Of a stretch of DNA of 64,000 nt, positions 48,945-57,754 are shown piece by piece. Where the stretch lies: NCBI GenBank assembly GCA_947085045.1, contig CAMTUU010000005.1:248001-312000 (forward strand), written 5' to 3'. The translations under genes were made by a program, and so were the position numbers. Each line of letters opens with the position of its first letter. Within the stretch, counting starts at the first letter, position 1. The stretch is from Pseudolysinimonas_A sp947085045. Its GTDB lineage: Bacteria > Actinomycetota > Actinomycetes > Actinomycetales > Microbacteriaceae. Under the pieces are notes generated by a model. The model did not search any database and was not told the origin of the DNA. It saw nothing but the letters and a program-made list of their open reading frames with translations.

Positions 48945-50996
48945 TCACCTCGTGAACCGCAACCTCCGCAGCAGTTGCGCGTTGAGCGCGACGACGATCG
49001 TCGACACCGACATCACGACGGCGCCGACGGCCGGCGGCATGAGGAATCCGACGCCCGCGAGCACCCCGGCGGCCAGCGGCAACCCGATCACGTTGTACCC
49101 GGTCGCCCAGGCGAGGTTCTGCAACATCTTGCGGTACCCGGCCCGGCTCAGGGTGAGGATGTCGACGACGCCACGGGGATCGTCGGAGGCGAGTACGACT
49201 CCCGCCGACTCGATCGCCACGTCGGTGCCGGCACCGATGGCGATGCCGACGTCCGCGCGGGCGAGGGCCGGGGCGTCGTTCACGCCGTCGCCCACCATGG
49301 CCACGCGATGGATGCCGCCCGCCTGCAGTTTCTCGACGGTCGCCGACTTCTGTGCGGGCAGCACCTCGGCGAAGACCTCGGAGATCCCGAGCTGCGTCGC
49401 GACGTGCTGCGCGACCTCGTGCGCGTCGCCGGTGAGCATCGCGACCCGCACCCCGCGCTGCTGCAGCGCCGCAACGGCCTCGGCCGATTCCGCACGTACG
49501 ACGTCGGCGAGCGCGAACGACGCGAGCGCCCGGTCGCCCTCGAGCAGATGGACGACGGTCGACCCGGCGCGCTGGGCATCCTGCAGGGCGAGAACGAGAG
49601 AGGCATCGAGATGGATGCCCGCCTCCGTCGCCACGCGGGAGCTGCCGACCCGCAGATCCCGGCCGCCGACACTCGCCTGAGCCCCACGGCCGGCGAGTGT
49701 GGTGAACTTCGTGGAGCGGGCGACCTCGATCCCCCGGTCCGTCGCCGCCGCGACGATGGCCCGCGCGATCGGATGCTCCGACTTCTCCTCGACGGCCGCG
49801 GCCAGACCGAGTGCCTCGTCCTCGTCGAACCCCGGCGCCGTCGTGACGCTCACCAGACCCAGCCGACCCTCGGTCAGGGTGCCGGTCTTGTCGAAGAGCA
49901 CGACATCCACGTCCTTCGCCCCCTCGAGCGCCGCGCGATCGCGCACGAGGATGCCGCGACGAGCGCCGAGCGACGTCGTGAGCGCGGTGACGAGGGGGAT
50001 GGCGAGCCCCAGCGCGTGCGGGCAGGCGATCACGAGCACCGTGACGACCCGCTCGACGACGAACGCCGGGTCGTCGGGCTTCAGGAGCAGCCAGGCGAGC
50101 AGCGTGAGCGCCGCTGCGCCGAGCGCGACATAGAAAAGGAGCGCGGCGGCCCGGTCGGCGAGGAGCTGCGCGGGTGACCGGCTCGCCTGGGCTTCGGCGA
50201 CGAGCCGGGAGATCCCGGCGAGTGCGGTGTCGTCGCCGAGCTTGCCGACCTTCACCGTCAGCGACCCGGCGCCGTTCACGCTTCCGGCGACGACGCTCGA
50301 GCCGACCGCCGCGGCGACTGGGACGGATTCGCCGGTGAGCAGCGACTCGTCGACGTCCGACTCGCCCTCGACGACCTCCCCGTCGACGGGGACCCGGGAG
50401 CCGGGACGCACGAGAACCAGATCGCCGACCGTCAGACGGTCCAGGGCGACGGTCATCACGTGGTCGCCGTGCAGCATCTCGGCCTCGTCCGGCAGTAGCT
50501 TCGCGAGCTCGCCCAGGGCGTCACGGGCACCGGAGATGGCACGCATCTCGATCCAGTGGCCGAGCAGCATGATCGTGACGAGGGTCGCGAGCTCCCACCA
50601 GAAGTCCATCCCGGGGAAGCCGAGCAGCACGGCGACGGAGTATCCGAAGGCGACGAGCAGTGCGAGGGCGATGAGCGTCATCATTCCGGGGGTCTTCGCC
50701 CGCAGCTCGGCGAACGCCCCGCTGAGGAACACGCGTCCGCCGATCGCGAAGACCGCCGCGCCGAACGCGGCCGAGACGTACTCGCTGCCCGGGAACCGTG
50801 GCCCTGGCAGCCCGAGGATCTCCTGCAGGCCGGTCGAGAAGACCAAGGTGGGCACGGTCAGCCCGAGGCAGATCCAGAACAGCAGGCGGAAGTTCGCGTG
50901 ATGGTGGGAATGGTCGTGCGTCTCGACACGCTCGCTCTGCTCGCTGCCCGACGACCGAGAGGAGTGGTCATGGTGCGCGTGGTCGTGGTCGGTCAT
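48945..50996 (-). CDS. Heavy-metal P1B-type ATPase with CPH motif (CopB-like)
   Basis: 683 aa. The N-terminus is His/Asp-rich (H-D-H-A-H-H-D-H, H-D-H-S-H-H-H) in place of a CxxC metal-binding domain. The membrane metal site C-P-H is in V-I-A-C-P-H-A-L-G, typical of CopB (P1B-3) pumps for copper or silver. The phosphorylation motif D-K-T-G-T-L-T-E and hinge G-D-G-V-N-D-A-P-A-L are intact. It exports copper-type ions from the cytoplasm. The ATG overlaps the repressor gene stop by 4 bp, so pump and repressor form one operon. Confidence 0.94.
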   Translation of the reverse strand: MTDHDHAHHDHSSRSSGSEQSERVETHDHSHHHANFRLLFWICLGLTVPTLVFSTGLQEILGLPGPRFPGSEYVSAAFGAAVFAIGGRVFLSGAFAELRAKTPGMMTLIALALLVAFGYSVAVLLGFPGMDFWWELATLVTIMLLGHWIEMRAISGARDALGELAKLLPDEAEMLHGDHVMTVALDRLTVGDLVLVRPGSRVPVDGEVVEGESDVDESLLTGESVPVAAAVGSSVVAGSVNGAGSLTVKVGKLGDDTALAGISRLVAEAQASRSPAQLLADRAAALLFYVALGAAALTLLAWLLLKPDDPAFVVERVVTVLVIACPHALGLAIPLVTALTTSLGARRGILVRDRAALEGAKDVDVVLFDKTGTLTEGRLGLVSVTTAPGFDEDEALGLAAAVEEKSEHPIARAIVAAATDRGIEVARSTKFTTLAGRGAQASVGGRDLRVGSSRVATEAGIHLDASLVLALQDAQRAGSTVVHLLEGDRALASFALADVVRAESAEAVAALQQRGVRVAMLTGDAHEVAQHVATQLGISEVFAEVLPAQKSATVEKLQAGGIHRVAMVGDGVNDAPALARADVGIAIGAGTDVAIESAGVVLASDDPRGVVDILTLSRAGYRKMLQNLAWATGYNVIGLPLAAGVLAGVGFLMPPAVGAVVMSVSTIVVALNAQLLRRLRFTR

Positions 50997-51271
50997 TTCG
51001 ATCGGTTCTCCAGCTCGAAGACGGTCAGCAGCTCGGTGACGGCGGCCTCCTGTTGCGCGCCGCCCTCGGCGAACATGTCGGCGACGTGGGTGCGCAGGTG
51101 GTTCTCGACGAGCAGCTTGTTGAGGCTGCGCAGCGACTTCTGGATGGCGAGGGTCTGCGTGATGACGTCGACGCAGTAGTCCTCGTTGTCGATCATCTTG
51201 GTCACCCCGCGCAGCTGCCCTTCGAGGATGCGGGAGCGATGGAGCGCTCGCTTCTTGAGATCGTCGATCAT
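50993..51271 (-). CDS. Metal-sensing repressor, CsoR/RcnR family
   Basis: 92 aa from ATG 51271. The helical DUF156 fold is shown by H-R-S-R-I-L-E-G-Q-L-R-G-V, Y-C-V-D-V-I-T-Q and L-L-V-E-N-H-L-R-T-H-V. Metal ligands by alignment with M. tuberculosis CsoR (C36-H61-C65) are Cys33, His58 and His62. The third Cys is therefore a His, as in RcnR-type sensors. It probably represses its own operon with the downstream CPH ATPase and releases the operator when copper or another metal binds. TATGGT lies 6 nt before the ATG (leaderless). Confidence 0.92.
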   Translation of the reverse strand: MIDDLKKRALHRSRILEGQLRGVTKMIDNEDYCVDVITQTLAIQKSLRSLNKLLVENHLRTHVADMFAEGGAQQEAAVTELLTVFELENRSK

Positions 51272-51277
51272 GTCAAC

Positions 51278-51296
51278 ACCATACCCCCCAGGGGTA
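51278..51296 (-). promoter_or_regulatory. Promoter and operator of the copper-ATPase operon
   Basis: Minus-strand TATGGT (51283 to 51278) is the -10 box for the repressor gene. The inverted repeat TACCCC-cca-GGGGTA (51282-51296) touches it, in the form of known CsoR operators (TACCCC..GGGGTA). A bound repressor would block RNA polymerase. Confidence 0.75.
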
Positions 51297-51316
51297 CTCG
51301 GTTGCCGTGGCGGGCC

Positions 51317-51328
51317 TAGGATCGGCGC
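51317..51328 (+). promoter_or_regulatory. Leaderless promoter of the MBL-fold gene
   Basis: TAGGAT (51317-51322), then 6 nt, then GTG 51329. It is divergent from the metal-repressor promoter only 20 bp away, so the two may influence each other. Confidence 0.5.
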
Positions 51329-51961
51329 GTGCGCATCACCAAGTTCGAACACTCCACGTTGCTGCTGACCCTCGGCGATGCGAACCTCGTCATCGACCCG
51401 GGTTCGTTCCTCTCGTCGCCCGACTTCTCCGACCTCGCCGCGATCGTCATCACCCACGAGCACGCCGACCACTGGACCCCCGAGCAGCTGCGACGCATCC
51501 TCGACAAGAACCCCGACGCGCAGATCATCGGCCCGCAGGGCGTCGCGGATGCCGCCGGCACGTTCGCGGTGAAGGTCGTCAAGGCGGGCGACCTCGTACA
51601 GGCCGGGCCGTTCTCGTTGGAGTTCTTCGGCGGCGAGCACGCCGTCATCCACGAATCGCTGCCCGACATCGACAACGTCGGCGTGCTGGTCAACGACGAG
51701 CTCTACTACGCCGGTGACTCGTACACCGTTCCCGGCGTGGAGGTCGGCACCCTCGCTGCCCCCGTCGGCGCCCCGTGGCTGAAGATCGGCGAGGCGATGG
51801 ACTATGTGCTCGCCGTACGCCCGAAGCGCACATTCTACGTGCACGACATGACGCTGTCCGTTGCCGGGAAGACGATGGGGGCGGCGCGGCTCGCCTGGGC
51901 GACCGAGCAGAACGGCGGCGTCTTCACCGAGCTGCAGCCCGGCGAGACGCTCGACGTCTGA
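51329..51961 (+). CDS. MBL-fold metallo-hydrolase (UlaG-like)
   Basis: 210 aa from GTG. The zinc-binding motif T-H-E-H-A-D-H-W is at about 47-54. Later ligands are G-G-E-H-A-V-I, Y-A-G-D-S-Y and V-H-D, in the order of the UlaG/RNase Z-like hydrolase branch. It would be a cytosolic metallo-hydrolase of unknown substrate. No partner genes point to a pathway. Confidence 0.85.
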   Translation: MRITKFEHSTLLLTLGDANLVIDPGSFLSSPDFSDLAAIVITHEHADHWTPEQLRRILDKNPDAQIIGPQGVADAAGTFAVKVVKAGDLVQAGPFSLEFFGGEHAVIHESLPDIDNVGVLVNDELYYAGDSYTVPGVEVGTLAAPVGAPWLKIGEAMDYVLAVRPKRTFYVHDMTLSVAGKTMGAARLAWATEQNGGVFTELQPGETLDV

Positions 51962-51995
51962 TCTCGACCCGCCTCCGGCGCGGGTCGATCACCGA

Positions 51996-52802
51996 CTACG
52001 TGGAGCGGCGCTGCTTGATCGCACGGTAGGTCAACTGGATCGCCGTCGCCGTCACGAAGAGGCCGAAGATCAGCGACGACAGCCACGGCGGCATGATGAA
52101 CGCCACCGCGGCCCCGCCGAACGAGGCGAGCAACGCGGCCACGCCGATGACGAGACCGTCCAGCGGCTGCAGCAGCCTGTTGCGGATGTTGGCGATCGAC
52201 CCGGTGATCGAGATCGGGATCATCGCCAGCAGCGACGTCCCCTTGGCGACGAGGTCGCTCACCCCGAAGATCGCGATGAGGATCGGCACGATCAGCACAC
52301 CGCCGCCGATGCCGAACATGCCGGCGAGGATGCCCATCACCAGTCCGGCGACGACGAGTCCGATTCCGATCGCGACGCTGAACTCGATGTCGGCCGCCCG
52401 GTCGGGCACGACGAGGAACATCCGCACCGCGATGACGACGAGCAGCGCGATGAAGCCCCAGCGCAGGATCGCGATCGGCAGCACCTTGAGCAGCCGGGTG
52501 CCGATGAGCGAGCCGACGACCCCGCCCGCTCCGAGCAGCAGGCCGGCGACGACATCCGTGTGCCCCGCGACGGCGTAGGTGGCCGCGCCCGAGATCGACG
52601 AGAGCACGATCGCCGCGAGTGAGGTCGCGGCGGCGCGACGCTGGTCCAACCTCAGCAGGGTGAGCAGGAGCGGCACCATGATGATGCCGCCGCCGACGCC
52701 GAGCGCTCCCGAGAAGAAGCCGCCGAGCACTCCGACGAGAAGCAGCAGCAGGATGCGGCGGAGGGTCGGCCGGTCGGGGGCGGGAACGGGCGGCGAGGTC
52801 AC
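51996..52802 (-). CDS. TauE/SafE family membrane permease
   Basis: 268 aa from GTG 52802. Eight hydrophobic segments are seen. The repeated family motif G-G-F-F-S-G-A-L-G-V-G-G-G-I (about 35-48) and G-I-L-A-G-M-F-G-I-G-G-G-V-L (about 150-163) occurs once in each half. Members export sulfite, sulfoacetate or related anions. A TAGGAT box 9 nt before the GTG suggests a short-leader or leaderless transcript. Confidence 0.9.
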   Translation of the reverse strand: MTSPPVPAPDRPTLRRILLLLLVGVLGGFFSGALGVGGGIIMVPLLLTLLRLDQRRAAATSLAAIVLSSISGAATYAVAGHTDVVAGLLLGAGGVVGSLIGTRLLKVLPIAILRWGFIALLVVIAVRMFLVVPDRAADIEFSVAIGIGLVVAGLVMGILAGMFGIGGGVLIVPILIAIFGVSDLVAKGTSLLAMIPISITGSIANIRNRLLQPLDGLVIGVAALLASFGGAAVAFIMPPWLSSLIFGLFVTATAIQLTYRAIKQRRST

Positions 52803-52836
52803 GATGATCCGATCCTAGGGGCGGGTGGCGCCGCGC

Positions 52837-52848
52837 TACGGTGGAGCC
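52837..52848 (+). promoter_or_regulatory. Leaderless promoter of the cytochrome b561-like gene
   Basis: TACGGT (52837-52842), 6 nt, GTG 52849. It supports this start over the upstream ATG-less frame that opens at 52825. Confidence 0.5.
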
Positions 52849-53739
52849 GTGGCACGGCGATGGATCCCTCTCTTGTGGCTCATCCCGATCGGTCTCGTCC
52901 TGCTCGTGGCAGCCGTGCTCGTCGCCCAGTGGCTGCGCACGCTGCCCGACATCCAGTCGTTCATCGCCGATTACCCGGGCGAGACCGCCATCCCCGAGGG
53001 CACACCCGTCGGCTTCCCGTGGTGGCTGTCCTGGCAGCACGCGCTCAACGCGTTCTTCCTGCTCCTGATCGTGCGCACCGGATGGCAGATCGGCTCGGGG
53101 AAGCGTCCGCCCGCGTTCTGGACCCGCAGGAACGACGGGCTGATCCGCACGAAGAACCCGCCGAAGCGCCTCAGCATCCACGTCTGGTTCCACCTCGTGC
53201 TCGACGCGCTGTGGGTCGTGAACGGCGTGCTCTACTGGGTGCTGCTGTTCGCCACCGGCCAGTGGCTGCGGCTCGTCCCGCTGTCGTGGGATGTCGTGCC
53301 GCACGCGCTGAGCGTCGCCATCCAATACCTCTCGCTCGATTGGCCGGTCTCCAACGGCTGGGTCTACTACAACGCGCTCCAGCTGCTGATGTACGGCTTC
53401 ACGGTCTTCATCGCCGGGCCGGTGGCCCTCTTCACCGGTCTGCGGCTGTCGTCGATCTGGCCGCCGCGGCTGGGCTGGGTGCCCGAGAAGCCGATGCGCA
53501 CGCTGCACGTCGTCGTGATGCTCTATTTCGTCGCGTTCACGATCGTCCACGTCGGGTTGGTCTTCGCGACCGGGGCGCTGCGCAACCTCAACCACATGTA
53601 CGCCGGCCGTGACGACGAGTCGTGGATCGGTCTCGTCGTCTTCGCGGTGTCGCTCGTCGTGATGATCGTCGGCTGGGTCGTCGCGCGGCCCGCGGTCCTC
53701 ATCCGGCTCGCCGCCCTCGGCGGTACCGTGAGGAAATGA
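52849..53739 (+). CDS. Cytochrome b/b6-domain membrane protein
   Basis: 296 aa. About five membrane segments. Candidate haem-ligand histidines sit in W-L-S-W-Q-H-A-L-N-A-F-F, I-H-V-W-F-H-L-V-L-D and L-H-V-V-V-M-L-Y-F. The fold matches di-haem cytochrome b561-like subunits that pass electrons from molybdopterin oxidoreductases or hydrogenases to the quinone pool. No molybdopterin enzyme follows; instead the stop overlaps the UPF0303 gene (ATGA), which is a haem-degrading-domain family. Confidence 0.8.
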   Translation: MARRWIPLLWLIPIGLVLLVAAVLVAQWLRTLPDIQSFIADYPGETAIPEGTPVGFPWWLSWQHALNAFFLLLIVRTGWQIGSGKRPPAFWTRRNDGLIRTKNPPKRLSIHVWFHLVLDALWVVNGVLYWVLLFATGQWLRLVPLSWDVVPHALSVAIQYLSLDWPVSNGWVYYNALQLLMYGFTVFIAGPVALFTGLRLSSIWPPRLGWVPEKPMRTLHVVVMLYFVAFTIVHVGLVFATGALRNLNHMYAGRDDESWIGLVVFAVSLVVMIVGWVVARPAVLIRLAALGGTVRK

Positions 53740-54203
53740 GCGACCTCCCCGAGTTCAGCATCGACGATCTCGAGCGCGAAGAGGTGCTCGACGTCGCCTC
53801 GTTCGACAACGACGACGCCGTCGACCTGGGGCTCGCAGCCGTCGAGGTCATCGACGAGCGCGATCTGGACCTCGCGGTGCGCATCGTGCTACGCGGCGAC
53901 CTCGTCTTCCAGGCGAAACTCGGCACCTCGGGCCCGGGCAACGATCCGTGGCTCGCCGGCAAGCACGCCGTCGTGATGCGATTCGGCGAGTCGTCGCTGT
54001 TGGTGCGGCGCCGTCACGAGGCCGCCGGCACCCCGTTCGAGGAGCTGCCCGGCATCGACCACGACGCGTTCAAGGCGCACGGCGGGTCGATCCCGATCAA
54101 GGTCGACGGCGAGACCGTGGGGTCGATCACCACCTCCGGCGAGCCGGATGTCGTCGACCACGCGACCTCCGCCGAGGCCGTGCGGCGCTACCTGGCTCGG
54201 TGA
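53736..54203 (+). CDS. UPF0303/haem-degrading (HbpS-like) domain protein
   Basis: 155 aa. The sequence contains V-F-Q-A-K-L-G-T-S-G-P-G-N-D-P-W-L-A-G-K, V-R-R-R-H-E-A and F-K-A-H-G-G-S-I-P-I, typical of the UPF0303 family related to GlcG/HbpS. HbpS-type proteins bind and break down haem. A TACCGT box is 6 nt before the ATG and the ATG overlaps the preceding stop, so both coupled and separate expression are possible. Confidence 0.85.
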   Translation: MSDLPEFSIDDLEREEVLDVASFDNDDAVDLGLAAVEVIDERDLDLAVRIVLRGDLVFQAKLGTSGPGNDPWLAGKHAVVMRFGESSLLVRRRHEAAGTPFEELPGIDHDAFKAHGGSIPIKVDGETVGSITTSGEPDVVDHATSAEAVRRYLAR

Positions 54204-54303
54204 TTCCGCGCGCTCCCGTCGCGGCTCCGCTGCCCGCTCTCCGTCGTCGCGGTGACCGCGGCCGGCACCTGTCGTTCACGCCGTGGGCGTAGGCTCACGC
54301 TCC

Positions 54304-54501
54304 GTGACGACGGACCAGACGGATGACGAAATCAAGTCCCAGGTGACGGAGCGGCTGCGGCAGAAGTTCCCCGACGCATCGGAGGCCGAGATCCAGGCGA
54401 TCGTCGAGGAGGAGTTCTCGCGGATCGCCGACCGCCCGATCCGCGACTTCCTCGGCGTGCTCACCGAGCGCTTCGCCAAGCGGCGGCTCAAGAAGCCGTA
54501 G
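54304..54501 (+). CDS. Small three-helix-bundle dimerisation-domain protein
   Basis: 65 aa from GTG 54304; a TAGGCT box is 8 nt upstream. The sequence is helical and charged (V-T-E-R-L-R-Q-K-F-P-D-A-S-E, I-Q-A-I-V-E-E-E-F), then R-D-F-L-G-V-L-T-E-R. It matches small actinobacterial proteins annotated as three-helix-bundle dimerisation domains. No function is known. Convergent with the methyltransferase gene 5 bp away. Confidence 0.7.
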   Translation: MTTDQTDDEIKSQVTERLRQKFPDASEAEIQAIVEEEFSRIADRPIRDFLGVLTERFAKRRLKKP

Positions 54502-54506
54502 CCGGC

Positions 54507-56021
54507 TCAGCCGGCGAAGCGCAGGATGCCGTCGGCCAGCAATTCGCGTGCGGCCGGGAGCATGGCGGCGCGGAAGGCGTCGGCATCCACCTCCAGCAGG
54601 TCGGCGACCGCCGCCACGATCACGCCGAGCGGGAGGTCGCCGTCGCACGCGCCGACGATCGCGGCGAGACCGGGGTCGGCACGCAGCTCACGCTGGAAGC
54701 CCCCGCCCTGGCGCAGCACGATCACGCTCGGGTGCTCCTCGCCGGGCCAGTGGCTGCGCTCCTCGGTCACGTCGGGAGCGACCGTCAGGTGCGCGGCCGC
54801 CAGGTCGGCGTCGGAGAGCGTCGCGGCCCGGTCGTGCGCGGCCAGCACTTCGGCGAGGTGCGAGCCGAGGCCCGCCGCGCCCTCGCGGATCGGGGCATCG
54901 ATGCGCTCCGCGCGGCGCAGGGTCGCACCTCCGAGAGGACGCCGCAGGAGCACGTAGCCCACCCCGACGCCGATGACGCCGCGAGCGGCGAAGTCGTCGA
55001 GCCAGGCATCCATCAGGGCGGAACCCTCGGGCGAGGAGGGGAGAGTTCCGCCGTCGCGGATCCAGGTCTCCGCGTAGCGCGCGGGGTCGAGCCGGTCGCG
55101 TTGCACGAACCAATGGTCGAGGTTGCCCGCCCGCGCCCAGGCCTGCGCCCGATCCAGACCCGCGTCGGTGCGGTCCTCCCAGTTGCCGAGCAGCTGGGCG
55201 ACCCCGCCCGGCACGAGGTGGTCGGCGGCGCCGGTCACCATCGCTTCGACGACCTGATCGCCGACGAGCCCGCCGTCGCGGTACTCGTACTCGGGCACGT
55301 CCTCGGTGCGCGGCGTGATCACGAAGGGCGGGTTGGAGGCGATGCGGTCGAACCACTCCCCGGCGACCGGCTCGTACAGGCTGCCGAGGCGGAACTCGAT
55401 CGTGCCCACCCCGTTGAGGGCGGCGTTGAACCGGGCGAACGCGAGCGCCCGCTCCGAGACGTCGGTCGCGACGACGCGCTCCGCGTCGCGAGCCAGATGC
55501 AGGGCCTGGATGCCGCAGCCGGTGCCGAGGTCGAGCGCGGTCGCGTAGGGGCCGGGCAGGAGGAGTCCGCTGAGCGTCACCGAGGCCCCGCCCACGCCGA
55601 GGACGTGGTCGGTGCGGAGCGCGCCCCCGGTCGCCAGCTCGCCGAGGTCGCTCGCGATCCACCACTCCCCCGCGCCCCGCGAGTCGACGAACGCGGAGGG
55701 CCGGAGGTCGACCGCCGGCACCGCCGTCTCGCCGCCCAGGCCCACGATCCCCAGTCGCGCCGCGCCCGCCGCCCCGAGACCGGGCAGCGCCGCGTCGAGC
55801 GCGTCGACCGGCACCGGGACGCCGAGCAGCAGTACCGTCGCGAGGGTCGCGGCGGGGTCGTCGCGGCCGGCGAGCGCCCGCACGGCCGGGACGCGGTTGC
55901 CCCGCTTCAGCGCGGCCCCGGCCTCGTCGCCCCACAGCGCCCGCAGCCGGTCGACCGCGTACCGCGCCGCCGTGAGATCCGCGGCGAGCGCGGCCACGGC
56001 ATCCGGATCGGAGCGGATCAC
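54507..56021 (-). CDS. Class I SAM methyltransferase with N-terminal DUF7059-like domain
   Basis: 504 aa. The N-terminal ~150 residues are a helical domain common to an actinobacterial methyltransferase group. Motif I is A-L-D-L-G-T-G-C-G-I-Q-A-L (about 165-177), then V-A-T-D-V-S-E-R-A and the catalytic S-N-P-P-F-V. N-P-P-F/Y motifs belong to N-methylases of RNA or protein glutamine (HemK/RsmC type). The target is unknown. It overlaps the RimK-like gene by 4 bp (GTGA) and is co-transcribed with it. Confidence 0.85.
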   Translation of the reverse strand: MIRSDPDAVAALAADLTAARYAVDRLRALWGDEAGAALKRGNRVPAVRALAGRDDPAATLATVLLLGVPVPVDALDAALPGLGAAGAARLGIVGLGGETAVPAVDLRPSAFVDSRGAGEWWIASDLGELATGGALRTDHVLGVGGASVTLSGLLLPGPYATALDLGTGCGIQALHLARDAERVVATDVSERALAFARFNAALNGVGTIEFRLGSLYEPVAGEWFDRIASNPPFVITPRTEDVPEYEYRDGGLVGDQVVEAMVTGAADHLVPGGVAQLLGNWEDRTDAGLDRAQAWARAGNLDHWFVQRDRLDPARYAETWIRDGGTLPSSPEGSALMDAWLDDFAARGVIGVGVGYVLLRRPLGGATLRRAERIDAPIREGAAGLGSHLAEVLAAHDRAATLSDADLAAAHLTVAPDVTEERSHWPGEEHPSVIVLRQGGGFQRELRADPGLAAIVGACDGDLPLGVIVAAVADLLEVDADAFRAAMLPAARELLADGILRFAG

Positions 56022-57217
56022 ACGCCCTCGGCAGCCGGGAGGGGCTCGGCCGGTAGCTTGCGCACCTTCGCCCGGCGCCGACGCCGCTCGGGGATCATCG
56101 AGCGCATCTCCTCCAGCTTCCCGAAGCAGAGCAGTCGGTCGCCGGCTTCGAGCACCACGCGGTTGCGGGGGTTCGGGATGACGGTGGCCCCGCGGTGCAC
56201 GGTGAGCACCGTGATGTCGCGGTCGCCGAGCTCCGACTCCCCCAGGGTCTTGCCGATGAAGTCGCCGTTGTTGTGCACGAGAATCTCGGCGACGCCGTAA
56301 CCGGTCGACACGCTGAGTCGCTGACGCACGTCGATCTCGGGGAACGCCACTTGGTTGGCGAGGTAGTCGACGATCGCACCCGCGACATCCAGCTGCGTCG
56401 CGCTCTCGATGCCCTCGAGGCCCGGCGAGGAGTTGACCTCCATGACCAGCGGGCCGTCGGCGCCCTCGAGCATGTCGACGCCGGCGATGCGCAGGCCCAT
56501 GATCTGCGCCGACCGCACCGCGACCTGCTCGTACTCCGGTGTGATCTCGATCCTCTCGACCGACCCGCCGCGGTGCACGTTCGAGCGGAACTCGTCGCCC
56601 TGCGCCGTGCGCCGCATCGCCGCGACCACCCGGTCACCGACGACGAGGGCTCGGATGTCGCGGCCGCGGCTCTCGGCGACGAACCGCTGGATGAGCACGT
56701 TCTGCCGGGTCGACTGCAGGGTCTCGATGATCGCCTCGGCGGTCTTCACCTCGGGCGCGAGGATGACGCCGATGCCCTGCGTGCCCTCGAGCAGCTTGAT
56801 CACGACCGGAGCACCGCCGACGCGCTCGATGGCCGGGCGCACGTCGGCGCGGTTGCGCACGAACGTCGTCGACGGCATCCCGATGTTGTGGCGGGAGAGG
56901 ATCTGCGTGGCCCGCAGCTTGTCGCGCGCGTTCGCGATGCCGTTGGCGGTGTTGGGCGTGTAGACGTCCATCTGCTCGAACTGGCGCACGACGGCGGTGC
57001 CGAAGTAGGTGATCGAGGCGCCGATGCGCGGCAGGATCGCGTCGTAGTCCGAGAGCGGACGGCCGCGGTACTGCAGGTCGGGCTCGGGGCCGGAGAGATC
57101 GATCGCGAAGCGGAGCGTGTTGAGCACGCGCACGGTGTGGCCGCGCTGGTCGGCGGCGGCGCGCAGTCGCGCGGTCGAGTACGACGTCGGGGCGCGCGAG
57201 AGGATCGCGAGTTTCAT
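56018..57217 (-). CDS. rimK: RimK-family ATP-grasp ligase fused to a C-terminal RCK_C/TrkA_C domain
   Basis: 399 aa from ATG 57217; the longer frame to 57277 has no ribosome site. The ATP-grasp part begins M-K-L-A-I-L-S-R-A-P, with R-I-G-A-S-I-T-Y-F-G-T, V-V-I-K-L-L-E-G-T-Q-G-I-G and V-M-E-V-N-S-S-P-G-L-E-G-I as ATP/Mg2+ and acceptor motifs. After residue ~300 there is a second domain: I-L-V-H-N-N-G-D-F-I-G-K-T-L-G-E-S-E-L and V-T-V-I-P-N-P. It resembles the regulatory TrkA_C domain of K+ channels. RimK adds glutamates to ribosomal protein S6 in gamma-proteobacteria. The substrate here is unknown. Confidence 0.9.
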   Translation of the reverse strand: MKLAILSRAPTSYSTARLRAAADQRGHTVRVLNTLRFAIDLSGPEPDLQYRGRPLSDYDAILPRIGASITYFGTAVVRQFEQMDVYTPNTANGIANARDKLRATQILSRHNIGMPSTTFVRNRADVRPAIERVGGAPVVIKLLEGTQGIGVILAPEVKTAEAIIETLQSTRQNVLIQRFVAESRGRDIRALVVGDRVVAAMRRTAQGDEFRSNVHRGGSVERIEITPEYEQVAVRSAQIMGLRIAGVDMLEGADGPLVMEVNSSPGLEGIESATQLDVAGAIVDYLANQVAFPEIDVRQRLSVSTGYGVAEILVHNNGDFIGKTLGESELGDRDITVLTVHRGATVIPNPRNRVVLEAGDRLLCFGKLEEMRSMIPERRRRRAKVRKLPAEPLPAAEGV

Positions 57218-57250
57218 GGGTGGAGCCCCAGACGTGGTGGCGCTGACAAG

Positions 57251-57754
57251 ATGGGTGGCGTGAACGAGCCGTCCCATTCAAACACCCTCGCGGGGTGGCG
57301 CGAATGGGTCCAGCTCCCCGAGATCGGCATCCCCTGGATCAAGGCGAAACTCGACACGGGGGCGCGCACGTCGTCGCTGCACGCCTTCAAGATCAAGCCG
57401 TTCGAGAAGGACGGTGCGGCCTGGGTGCGATTCCGGGTGCGGCCATGGCAGGAGTCGACCGACGACGAGGTGGTCGTCGAGTGCCCCGTGCACGACGTGC
57501 GCAGCATCCGCAGCTCGTCGGGACACGTGCAGGAGCGCTACGTCGTCAAGATGCGCCTCGAACTGCTCGGTCGCAAGGTCACCGCCGAGGTCACCCTCAG
57601 CAACCGCGACCAGATGGGCTTCCGGATGCTGATCGGGCGCCAGGCGCTGCGCCGCCGATTCGTCGTGGATGCCGGCGCCTCCTTCCTCGGCGGTCGGGCT
57701 CCGCGCCCCATTCGGCGTCGTAACAGGGGACGACCGGAAGAATCGACCGCGTGA
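57251..57754 (+). CDS. RimB-like ATP-dependent zinc protease family protein
   Basis: 167 aa from ATG 57251 (GTG 57260 possible). It begins W-V-Q-L-P-E-I-G-I-P-W-I-K-A-K-L-D-T-G-A-R-T-S-S-L, the aspartic-protease-like fold and D-T-G-A motif of PF05618. I-G-R-Q-A-L follows near the C-terminus. RimB trims glutamates added by RimK. The gene is divergent from rimK with 33 bp between starts, suggesting shared control of the opposed ligase and protease. Its stop overlaps the rhomboid gene (GTGA). Confidence 0.9.
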   Translation: MGGVNEPSHSNTLAGWREWVQLPEIGIPWIKAKLDTGARTSSLHAFKIKPFEKDGAAWVRFRVRPWQESTDDEVVVECPVHDVRSIRSSSGHVQERYVVKMRLELLGRKVTAEVTLSNRDQMGFRMLIGRQALRRRFVVDAGASFLGGRAPRPIRRRNRGRPEESTA

